Shown: positions 56,175-64,000 of the stretch, piece after piece
How positions within the stretch are numbered: position 1 is the stretch's first letter
How the letters are laid out: each line of letters begins with the position of its first letter
Source: Lumbricus rubellus
Lineage: Eukaryota > Annelida > Clitellata > Crassiclitellata > Lumbricidae
Assembly: GCA_945859605.1 (NCBI GenBank)
Contig: OX243814.1
Location: forward strand, 33,253,975-33,317,974
DNA length: 64,000 nt
Direction: 5' to 3'
The notes under the pieces: model-generated
Seen by the model: only the letters and a program-made list of their open reading frames with translations
Database searches by the model: none
Told to the model about the DNA's origin: nothing
Translations under genes and position numbers: made by a program

Positions 56175-57382
56175 GGGTGTCTCGATAGGTCGTGAACGAT
56201 TTTGAATGCAGACAAATATATGTTACACACATTATATTGTGGAAAGTGTTATACTGGCGGATAGGTTATTCAAATGAAAATGTTAAGATGAAACAAATAG
56301 GTCACTAACTCACTTAATCAAATTTTAGCGCCTATTTCCGTGACGTCATCAAATTCGTGCCAAGTAAACGTCCAGTTTTGCCGCAAACAATATTGTACAA
56401 CCATCATTGTTAATCCACACATAATTAATTAATACAAATTATCATTTAGTATTTAATAATGTTTCCTATACTCTTTATTACAGCCTCAAGTCGATTAGTC
56501 ATCGAGCCAATTAGATTTTTCAGAGTTGTCAGAAGTAGGCCTATTGATGTCCATGCCTTACAAAGCCAACGTTTTAAGGTGTTCAATGTTAGGGGTTCGG
56601 AATCGGCATAAACAGTTGCCGCCATAATACTCCAAACATTTTTGATTGGTTACCAATCCGGAGAATTAGGCGGCCAGTCCCCGGTGAGATGTAGACTATC
56701 CATAATCCATTGATATTTTTGTTCAACCATTCGACTGAGGCCTTTGATGTGTGTGCACATGCACCATCTTGTTGAAATAATCCTTCGCCGTTGTTATGAA
56801 ACATTTTTGTGGCTGTTAACTGAGCGCACACTAGGCCTACACTTCGCTGGAATGCGAGTTTGACCTCTTTCTCCAGTATCTCATTGATGTAATAAGTCGA
56901 AGTGACTGAAGTTTTATTTGGAATGATATGAAGTTTTGTTAATCCAACTGTTTATAATGCCGAACCCGAACCCCAGACACTGAACACCTTAAAACGTCGG
57001 CTTCGTAAGTCATGGACATCGATAGGCCTAGCCTACCTCAATCTCTTTGGCGCGATGGCTAATCGACTTGAGGCTGTAATAAAGAGTATAGGAAACATTA
57101 TTAAATACTAAATGATAATTTGTATTAATTAATTATGTGCGGATTAACAATGATGGTCGTACAATATTGTTTGCGGCAAAACTGGACGTTTACTTGGCAC
57201 AAATTTGATGACGTCACGGAAATTGGCGCTAAAATTTGACTAAGTGAGCTAGTGACCTAATTTTTTCATATTAACATTTTCATTTGAATAACCTATCCGC
57301 CAGTATAACACTTTCCACAATATAATGTGTGTAACATATATTTGTCTGCATTCAAAATCGTTCATGACCTATCGAGACACCC
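56175..57382. mobile_element. Tc1/mariner-like element with ~335-bp inverted repeats
   Basis: A 1208-bp element between TA dinucleotides (56173-56174 and 57383-57384), termini GGGTGTCTCGATAGGTC and its complement. Arms 56175-56513 and about 57048-57382 are inverted and nearly identical, with sporadic mismatches. A decayed transposase lies between, minus strand. Inside the LDLa/EGF gene intron. Confidence 0.92.
56480..57020 (-). pseudogene. Tc1/mariner transposase pseudogene
   Basis: Minus strand: KVFSVWGSGSAL, YYINEILEKEV, LFQQDGACAHTSKASVEWL (second catalytic Asp), then in another frame DWPPNSPDW.PIKNVWSIM (third catalytic region). At least two stops and one frameshift break it, and the N-terminal DNA-binding part is missing. 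Confidence 0.85.
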
Positions 57383-57896
57383 TATATATATGATTCAATC
57401 AAAAGTCGCATTCAGGGGATAAACAGATCTATATAATAGTTATAATACTCACGTCACAATAAGCTGATGAATTGGGATGGTTAATTAAGTCAGTAGTTTC
57501 AGGTGTGATGCACTTGCACAGTTAATCCTATTATGAAATGTTTAATCATGCATTTGTTTGCTTTCTGGTGGAGTCTGTTGGTTAATATTTTGATGAAGGT
57601 ATCTCTGAGTGGATATCTTGATGAGATTCTAAGAATATGGAAGAATGGATTAAGTAGTTAATTAAGGATTCAGTAGTTCTTACTACCCAATAATGAATAT
57701 TAAACGAATATAATAATTGCTATTCAAAGACTTTTGCTCATGTTGTCACTAAAACGTCTAAAGATCACCAGATTGGCGCCACCCTAAAGCACTAAATGCA
57801 GATAGTGGATTTGTTTGTCTTGCATGCATTGTTTTGTAGACCAGTTTGTTTTCATATTGAAATTTGTTGACGTGTTACTTTTCTGTGTGATTCCAG

Positions 57897-58117
57897 GTGA
57901 TTCATGTGCTAACATAACATGTCAGAATGGTGGCAGGTGTGTGGCATTTCCGTACCGAATTCACACTTCAGTTGCTTATGCTGTGTGCGTTTGCGGTGGT
58001 GGAACCACGGGAAGGAATTGTGAGATTCTGGAAACACCGACCTCCACAACTAATTCGATGACCTTTGCAATGGAATTGAAAACAAACCATCCACCTCTTT
58101 CAGCTGATCTTACAAGC
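57897..58117 (+). CDS. LDLa/EGF protein, first EGF exon plus linker
   Basis: 221 bp, phase 1 to phase 0 (acceptor CTGTGTGATTCCAG, donor GTAAGT). EGF-like module: DSCANITCQNGGRCVAFPYR, CVCGGGTTGRNCEI, six cysteines in EGF spacing with a CXCGGG turn. A Thr/Ser-rich linker follows. Confidence 0.88.
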
Positions 58118-58209
58118 GTAAGTGTTACAATATACTTTATTGTCTTGGTATTATTATATGTTGATGTTGTTGTGATTTCTATTATTGTATCAAGATGTAC
58201 ATGTATATA

Positions 58210-59175
58210 CACTGTGTCCGGAAAAAAGGGACCCATTTTGTAAATATGAAAATAAATAGTAAATATTCATCGATTTTCACAATTCAAACACCATTTTAAT
58301 CCTGACACATTTGTCGAACAGTGGTGAAAATATAAAAGTTCCAGTCCAAATAATGACGTCATAGTGACGTCATTTGCACAAAAAGTCAAATTTAAGAGAT
58401 AAATGCGCAAAATCATCCAAAATTTCAATATTTTTATGATGTAATTTATCAATAATAAATGTAAGTTTAATTTTATTTTTATATCTGAATTATGTCAGAC
58501 TGCAATTTGTGGTCAAAGTGTACACCTTTGGCCTCAATGTAAGCTTCAAAACGGTCGCGTTAATGGCCAACAGCAGCATCGATAACCAGCTTATCAAAAT
58601 CCTCCCAGGCATTAACAATTCGCTCACGGAGTTTTTCAATGTCTCTTATCCTTATCTTGTAGCCTACACCTTCTCCTCCATCAGTCTCCAAATTTTATTA
58701 TCAGCGGGATTTAAGTGGGCGGCCGTTTAGCGGCCAAAGATTAAGAGGAATTAAATCCGAATCTCCTTAGTCAACAGTTCAACATATTGACTAACTCAGT
58801 GAGCTGAAGCACCATTTTGTTGAAATGTGTAGGCTATTGTTCAGAATATTGCCAGATATCAGGCAAGACTATTTATAGAGCAGACAATCCCTTTAATAAG
58901 CTGCATTTATTTTCACTTCTGCTTCTATTAAATGGATTTCCGTTTTACCAAGAGCCAATATACCAACCGAAACCATGCATGAATGGCCGGCTAAATGCAT
59001 TTTGATGCAACTGACGTCATTATGACGTCATTATTGTGACTGGAACTTTTATACTTTCACCAATGTTAGACAAATATGTCAGGATTAAAATGTTGTTTGA
59101 ATTGTAAAAATCGATGAATATTTACTATTTATTTTCATATTTACACAATGGGTCCCTTTTTTTCCGGACACAGTG
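58210..59175. mobile_element. Tc1/mariner-like element with ~175-bp inverted repeats
   Basis: A 966-bp element between TA dinucleotides (58208-58209 and 59176-59177), termini CACTGTGTCCGGAAAAAAGGG-type (the right end complementary). Arms of about 175 bp end near TGACGTCAT palindromes. Decayed minus-strand transposase between them. Lies in the EGF gene intron. Confidence 0.9.
58480..58840 (-). pseudogene. mariner-type transposase C-terminal remnant
   Basis: Minus strand: FQQNGASAH (second Asp region, Asp to Asn), WPLNGRPLK with the catalytic part decayed, then IRDIEKLRERIVNAWEDFDK and a RFEAYIEAKGVHF C terminus. Stops occur in every frame. Confidence 0.8.
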
Positions 59176-59239
59176 TAGTTATAAGGCCCATGTTAATAAT
59201 AATATATCTAAGTGTACCGCAATATGGTGGTTCATGTTG

Positions 59240-59425
59240 ATAATTGATGATGACGATGATGATGGTAGTGGTGGTGGTGGCGGTGCGGTCATGGTGGTGA
59301 TGATGACGACAAAGATGATGGTGTTGGCGGTGGCGTCAATGACAATGGCAATGATGATGTAGGTAGTGATGACGATGGCAATGATGATGTAGGTGCTGAT
59401 GATGATGACGATGATGATGTGGTGA
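59240..59425. repeat. GAT/GGT-rich simple repeat
   Basis: Degenerate GATGATG, GGTGGTG and a repeat of GATGATGTAGGT(A/G) units. Confidence 0.9.
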
Positions 59426-59529
59426 TAAGCTGGAATGGTGATCATCAGAATGAAGTCAATGCTGGTTATTATGAGCTTTTGTACTTTCAGTAGATTTTTA
59501 GGATTTTTAAACGTAAATATCGGTTTTAG

Positions 59530-59608
59530 GATGCTTGTCTTTCAAGTCCTTGTCTGAATGGAGTTTGCACTTCTCTGCCAAATGGCTTTTACTGCAGTTG
59601 CAGACCTG
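59530..59608 (+). CDS. LDLa/EGF protein, EGF exon 2
   Basis: 79 bp, phase 0 to phase 1 (acceptor TATCGGTTTTAG, donor GTGAGT). Encodes DACLSSPCLNGVCTSLPNGF and YCSCRPG, an EGF module completed by the next exon. Confidence 0.88.
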
Positions 59609-59611
59609 GTG

Positions 59612-60315
59612 AGTTTATATTGTCTTCTGTTGTAGACACAGACAAATATATTTTGGTCTTTCAATTCTGTAATTACAGGTTGCACTGGTTTGCCAGTCAC
59701 TTTCAGTACATGCTTGTCGTTAAAGGGTCAGTTGTCAGCTGCTGTTGTCTTTGAATGGTATCTGTTAGGTTTCATCTCAAAATAGATTCAAGTTGAAACT
59801 TTCACATGTTCATTTACATCTCATTTCTTCCTTTTAATGTGCAGATATTTAGGGTCATTTGCAGTCTAAATATCTCTGAAAGTCATGCACTGACATGCAG
59901 TGCAGGTTTTTCTTCTTCACTTTCATCAGAGTTTTATTTTTGAGTTGAGAGTATTTTGTGTAGAATGTATTGTACATTGACTTTTGTTGTAAGTTGCAGT
60001 CTTCTTGTATAGTCATGATGATTATTCTGGACAATTTCTTTTGTTGCTGGTGATTATAACCATGAACTCTATTTTTTAAATTGTAATTTCGTTTTGACAA
60101 AGCTATGTTACTTTATAGCCAACTCATTTAATTGTAATAAACACAGTTACAACTGATTTTTAGGACGGAGCTGATGCAAGTTTATTTAATAATAATATTA
60201 AGTTTGAATGAGAGAAACTTCACATGGTTTGCAGCTCTTTCTGTCTTTCTGTGCCACTCACTCAAATGGGGTTTTTACTGGTAATTTATTGATATGCTGA
60301 TGATGGATTATTCTT
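59612..60315 (+). other. intron of the LDLa/EGF gene
   Basis: AT-rich; no exon or bounded repeat seen. Confidence 0.6.
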
Positions 60316-60317
60316 AG

Positions 60318-60557
60318 GATACACTGGTCTGAGGTGTGATCTCGGGATTGACATCTGTGGGTCCGCACCGTGTCTTAATGGTGGCACTTGTGAGGTTGTT
60401 ACTTCTGGGTTTCGCTGTTACTGTGCGACTGGATATTTTGGTCGCCAGTGCCAACTGGGAGACATGGATGCCTGCCGTAGCAACCCTTGTCTAAACAATG
60501 CCACCTGTGTACCTTCGTCGAATGCGTTCACCTGTCTTTGCCTGCCTGGATTTACTG
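60318..60557 (+). CDS. LDLa/EGF protein, EGF exon 3 (end of one, one full, one partial EGF)
   Basis: 240 bp, phase 1 to phase 1 (acceptor GGATTATTCTTAG, donor GTAAGT). YTGLRCDLG completes the previous EGF. DICGSAPCLNGGTCEVVTSG..CYCATGYFGRQC is a full EGF, and DACRSNPCLNNATCVPSSNA..CLCLPGFT begins another. The gene must continue beyond, but the polymerase element occupies the rest of the window, probably within the next intron. Confidence 0.9.
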
Positions 60558-60806
60558 GTAAGTGGCTGTCTCTTGATCAAATCCTCCTCAATTCTCCTCA
60601 ATGTACTTTGATGCTTTATGTCCCTAAGTCTGAAAAAGTCACGATTTATACCTAAATATAAAGTCGGAATTTAATGTAATTCTTTAATCTATCGCTGAAA
60701 TGCAGTCTACAGAAGTGAGCAGTTAGCAGATGATGTTGAGTCTTTTGTAAGTTCTGTAATGAAAAAGGAACAACAGTAGAGGCCCAATAAGGCGGCTGAC
60801 TCATTT

Positions 60807-61007
60807 GACCAGTACAGCCTTGACCGTCGGACAATTTGACCAGTACAGCCTTGACCGTCGCCCAATTTGACCAGTACAGCCTTGACCGTCGCCCAATTTG
60901 ACCAGTACAGCCTTGACCGTCGGACAATTTGACCAGTACAGCCTTGACCTTCGGACAATTTGACCAATACAGCCTTGACCTTCGCCCATTTGACCAATAT
61001 AGCCTTA
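60807..61007 (+). repeat. 31-bp tandem array beside the polymerase element
   Basis: GACCAGTACAGCCTTGACC recurs at 60807, 60838, 60869, 60900, 60931, then GACCAATACAGCC at 60962 and 60992: period 31 (last 30), alternating CGTCGGACAATTT and CGTCGCCCAATTT linkers. Possibly part of the terminal repeat of the element to the right. Confidence 0.95.
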
Positions 61008-61096
61008 AAAATTGAGTGTCCGCGCAGTTCAGCCAATGTCAGCCTTACTTTTTCAAAATCGACGTCTGGCGTAAAAAAATTCTCTGGCGTAAAAAA

Positions 61097-61113
61097 TTTT
61101 TCTCCGGCGTATA
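61097..61113 (+). promoter_or_regulatory. 17-bp promoter-like motif, copy 1
   Basis: TTTTTCTCCGGCGTATA, ending 4 nt before ATG 61118. Two partial forms (TCTGGCGTAAAAAA) precede it at about 61065 and 61083. Identical 17 bp at 61531-61547. Confidence 0.6.
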
Positions 61114-61117
61114 CAAA

Positions 61118-61435
61118 ATGGACTACCCGAAGAAAACTGTTACTGAATTACGAAAAATCGCCGAGCGGAGCAGCAAGGATGGATATTTTACAAGACGGTG
61201 GAAAGCAAAGTTCATTGCTAAAATTGACGCCCACATCCGCGAATGCTACGACGATGAATGCCCATGCAAGAATCCACGGCCGGATCGACAACAACGTCCA
61301 TGCGAGACCATCGTCGTTCGTCGTCAACGCAATGGCAACTCGCCCCCGAGTGATGTTAGTTTGATCGACAACGAGATCATCGTCGTTAATTGTCAATGCA
61401 ATGGCAACTCATGCCTGTGTGATGTAAGGACATGA
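61118..61435 (+). CDS. small SAP-like domain protein of the polymerase element
   Basis: 105 codons from ATG 61118. The start MDYPKKTVTELRKIAERSSK parallels MDYSSYNLKELRQIPKQRG in the downstream polymerase: a short helix-extended-helix (SAP/Rho-N-like) DNA-binding motif. The C-terminal half is Cys- and Asn-rich (DDECPC, CQCNGNSCLC), perhaps metal-binding. Motif spacing to ATG and similarity to the polymerase N terminus favour a real gene. Function unknown; a role in DNA binding is inference. Confidence 0.6.
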   Translation: MDYPKKTVTELRKIAERSSKDGYFTRRWKAKFIAKIDAHIRECYDDECPCKNPRPDRQQRPCETIVVRRQRNGNSPPSDVSLIDNEIIVVNCQCNGNSCLCDVRT

Positions 61436-61530
61436 GTGGACTGCGACATAGATATGGGATTACAATATCGCAAACGATTTTACACCGTTGGTTTATAATC
61501 GTCTTTGGATCAATCGAATATTATTATTTT

Positions 61531-61547
61531 TTTTTCTCCGGCGTATA
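61531..61547 (+). promoter_or_regulatory. 17-bp promoter-like motif, copy 2
   Basis: TTTTTCTCCGGCGTATA, ending 14 nt before ATG 61562; identical to 61097-61113. Contains a TATA at its 3' edge. Confidence 0.6.
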
Positions 61548-61561
61548 GAAAATAACTGAAA

Positions 61562-64000
61562 ATGGAATATACAGCTCGGTCTAAAGACAAGAGAACCCAA
61601 TATAAAATGGACTACTCATCGTATAATCTGAAAGAATTACGACAAATTCCTAAACAGAGAGGACAAAGAGGATACTCGAGTTTGCGAAAAGCGGAACTCA
61701 TAGCGCTCATATCGCGGGGAGATCGACTAGGCGCTCGGGCTCAGGTCACCAAAGCACCAGCGCATACTCCCGCCACTGTACGAGAATTGCGCGAAATTGC
61801 GAAAAAGAGAGGCGTGCGGGGATACTCGAGATTAGCAAAAGCGGAACTTACGGCATTCTTGTCTAATACTTGGAAATTTTTGAACACGGGGAAAAATAAA
61901 ATAGTTTTTTCGGATTGGCTGACTCGTGAGATTAGTCAGTTACCCCCGCAAATAAAACCGCCCATTCATAGGTTCAAACTTCGAGAGACTGCGACGGCTA
62001 TCAAAGGGTTTACAAAAAGATACACGATCGATGGCGACAACGGGATCGATGTTGCAACTTTTCTCAAGGCTGTAAGACCGCAGGTAGTTAGGCTGCTAGC
62101 GAAAAATCGAGGGGTAAAAGTTCAACTCGATCTCATGTGTGTAATGGAGAAAGTAGATATGAAAACCGGCGAAGTAGTAACGGCTGAGCCTAATTTCAAA
62201 TCAAAGAGTGATATTATTTTAGAAGCAACCGATGTGAGCGAAATATATACCAACGCAGCGGATAAAATTAAGGAGAGCATGGCAAGTTTTCAGATGCGGG
62301 GGAGTAATTGGAGATTCAAAACCGTTTTGAAGTTGGATATCGATACAGTGGTATATAAACCATTGAAAGGTAGTTCTTATATTCCACTTCCTGATTATTT
62401 AGCGAATAAAAAGGCTATTATTAATATGAAGAACGAAGACGATGAATGCTTCAAGTGGTGCGTAACGAGAGCTGTAAACCCAGTTGACAAAAATACAGAA
62501 AGAATTACGAAAGAATTAATTAGACAGTCTGAGGAACTCAATTGGTCTGGTATCGAATTCCCAGTAGCAGCGGATGCTAATGTGATAGGTAAGTTTGAGA
62601 AAAATAATAATATTAGTATTAATGTTTTTGGTTACGAGAAAGAAGTGAATGTAGGCCTATTCCCACTATATATATCAAAACATGAGAATGATAGGTGTGT
62701 AGATCTATTACTCATTTCTGATGGAGAAAAGAAGCATTATTGTTGGATCAGGAATTTCAACAGACTGCTGGCACTACGAACAGAAAAATCCCATAATTCA
62801 ATGCACTATTGCAGAAGATGTTTAATCGGTTTTAGAAAAGTCGAATCGCTTCACAAACATACTGAGTACTGTTCACAGCAGGACGCTCAACGAATAGAAC
62901 TTCCGGAACCTGGGACTATGCTAAGTTTTACACATCACTATCGGAAGATGCGTGTACCGTTTGTGTATTTTGCCGACTTTGAGTCGTTCATCAAACCTAT
63001 CGGTACATGTCAACCCGTTCCCAGCACGTCTTACACCAACAAGTATCAAAAACATACGCCCAGCTCGTTTTGTTATCATTTGAAATGCTTCGACGATGAT
63101 GTTTATTCCCAAGAGCCGGTGCGGTTTACGGCTGAAAACGACGACGATGATGTTGCTCAGTTATTCATAGACTCTATCGAAGAAAATGTAAAACGAATAT
63201 ACAACGAGTTCAAATTCCCCAAGAGGATGATATTCGGCAAAACTGAACAGAAATGTTATGACGAAGCTACTATTTGCCATATATGCGAAAGAGAATTTAT
63301 AGGCGATGAAAAACCAGTACGAGATCACTGTCATTTGACTGGAAAATTTAGAGGTGCCGCTCACAACCTTTGTAATCTGAAATACAAAGTCCCCAAGTTC
63401 TTCCCTGTCATATTTCACAATTTGACAGGTTATGACAGCCATTTATTTATCAAGAAATTACGAGGTGAACACGGCGAGAAAATCAAATGCATTCCCTGCA
63501 ACGAAGAAAAGTATATCTCATTCAGCAGAGAGGTCGTCGTCGATAAATTTGTAGACAAAGATGGAAAAGAGAGAGAAGTCAAACGCGAATTACGTTTCAT
63601 CGATAGTTTTAGATTCATGCAGACGAGTCTCGACGTGTTATCGAAAAATCTTCAGAAAGATCAGTGCAAGAATTTAGGGAAATTTTTTGAAGGTGAGAAG
63701 CTGGATCTTTTACTCAGAAAAGGCGTTTACCCGTATGATTACGTCGACGGTGTTGAAAGATTAAACGAAACCGAATTGCCGCCGAAACATGCCTTCTATT
63801 CAAAACTAAACGATTCGGGTATTAGTGGAAAAGATTACGCGCACGCGAAAACGGTATGGGACAAATTTGAATGCAAAACATTACGCCAATATCACGACTT
63901 GTACAATTTATCGGATGTTCTATTATTAGCGGATGTGTTCGAAAACTTCAGAGACGCCTGTATGAAGCACTACAACCTAGATCCTGCGTGGTACTACACT
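61562..64000 (+). CDS. PolB: protein-primed family B DNA polymerase (Polinton/adintovirus-like), partial
   Basis: Open from ATG 61562 (in-frame TAA at 61553-61555) to the window edge, 813 codons without a stop; the 3' part is cut off. An in-frame ATG at 61607 is an alternative start. Two SAP-like repeats (about 21-50 and 71-101: ELR.I.K.RG.RGYS.L.KAEL). A zinc-finger-like CX2C...H..C at 417-437. ExoI YFADFES (D472, E474). A CHIC...VRDHCHLTGKFRGAAHN..CN HNH/endonuclease VII-like insert (572-606). ExoII FHNLTGYDSH (D625). ExoIII YNLSDVLLL (Y781, D785). Polymerase motifs A-C should lie beyond 64000. This order is that of DNA_pol_B_2 proteins of Polintons/Mavericks and adintoviruses, which replicate linear DNA from a protein primer. 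The frame is undamaged, so the copy may be young. Confidence 0.93.
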   Translation, partial: MEYTARSKDKRTQYKMDYSSYNLKELRQIPKQRGQRGYSSLRKAELIALISRGDRLGARAQVTKAPAHTPATVRELREIAKKRGVRGYSRLAKAELTAFLSNTWKFLNTGKNKIVFSDWLTREISQLPPQIKPPIHRFKLRETATAIKGFTKRYTIDGDNGIDVATFLKAVRPQVVRLLAKNRGVKVQLDLMCVMEKVDMKTGEVVTAEPNFKSKSDIILEATDVSEIYTNAADKIKESMASFQMRGSNWRFKTVLKLDIDTVVYKPLKGSSYIPLPDYLANKKAIINMKNEDDECFKWCVTRAVNPVDKNTERITKELIRQSEELNWSGIEFPVAADANVIGKFEKNNNISINVFGYEKEVNVGLFPLYISKHENDRCVDLLLISDGEKKHYCWIRNFNRLLALRTEKSHNSMHYCRRCLIGFRKVESLHKHTEYCSQQDAQRIELPEPGTMLSFTHHYRKMRVPFVYFADFESFIKPIGTCQPVPSTSYTNKYQKHTPSSFCYHLKCFDDDVYSQEPVRFTAENDDDDVAQLFIDSIEENVKRIYNEFKFPKRMIFGKTEQKCYDEATICHICEREFIGDEKPVRDHCHLTGKFRGAAHNLCNLKYKVPKFFPVIFHNLTGYDSHLFIKKLRGEHGEKIKCIPCNEEKYISFSREVVVDKFVDKDGKEREVKRELRFIDSFRFMQTSLDVLSKNLQKDQCKNLGKFFEGEKLDLLLRKGVYPYDYVDGVERLNETELPPKHAFYSKLNDSGISGKDYAHAKTVWDKFECKTLRQYHDLYNLSDVLLLADVFENFRDACMKHYNLDPAWYYT

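Noticed and set aside
60807..61007. CRISPR-like array or a repeated peptide
   Set aside because: Period 31 is head-to-tail with no unique spacers and is not a multiple of three; the minus-strand frames are fortuitous.

Overview
The window is metazoan nuclear DNA. The evidence is spliced genes with metazoan-type proteins (a vesicular glutamate transporter, an hnRNP L orthologue, a secreted LDLa/EGF protein), polymerase III tRNA-Phe genes, tRNA-derived SINEs and a dense, diverse transposon load. Protein detail (for example the VGLUT cytosolic tail) is not vertebrate-like. A marine invertebrate, possibly a deuterostome, is my inference; the sequence alone does not fix the phylum. There is one 200-N assembly gap (32912-33111).

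Layout. 0-7 kb: a dead Tc1/mariner element (764-1756) and a nearly intact Copia LTR retrotransposon (2436-6912, minus strand) with identical LTRs. 7.3-10.7 kb: a long, diverged inverted repeat split by a hAT insertion. 11.4-18.6 kb: a minus-strand coiled-coil gene with a large terminal exon and two candidate upstream exons, with hAT and Mutator-like elements between them. 22.9-27.4 kb: the last three coding exons of a VGLUT (SLC17 family) gene, minus strand. Its introns hold a hAT element, a broken Penelope-like element, a SINE, and one of two identical tRNA-Phe genes. 29.3-32.0 kb: a pogo-like transposase with a C-terminal PHD finger, broken by a small deletion. 32.8-35.1 kb: microsatellites, including a polypyrimidine tract of about 1.2 kb. 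35.4-44.5 kb: hAT-type elements, a truncated LINE and a SINE.

45.5-50.1 kb: eight coding exons of hnRNP L (minus strand), covering the RRM2-RRM3 linker to the stop. One of its introns has all the marks of a U12-type AT-AC intron. 51.1-51.5 kb: a small two-exon tail-anchored membrane protein gene with a strong hairpin just after its stop. 54.7-60.6 kb: a plus-strand gene for a secreted or membrane protein (signal peptide, LDLa, several EGF modules), with two mariner-like elements in its introns. 60.8-64.0 kb: what looks like the left end of a Polinton/Maverick- or adintovirus-like element: a 31-bp tandem array, a small SAP-like ORF, and a long protein-primed family B DNA polymerase ORF (61562 onward) still open at the window edge. 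A 17-bp motif is perfectly conserved just upstream of both start codons.

The host genes have no evident functional link; each stands alone. The main story is layered transposition: at least ten hAT-type elements have exact or near-exact 8-bp target duplications, often nested. The least conventional pieces are the polymerase element with its repeated promoter-like motif and the AT-AC intron in hnRNP L.
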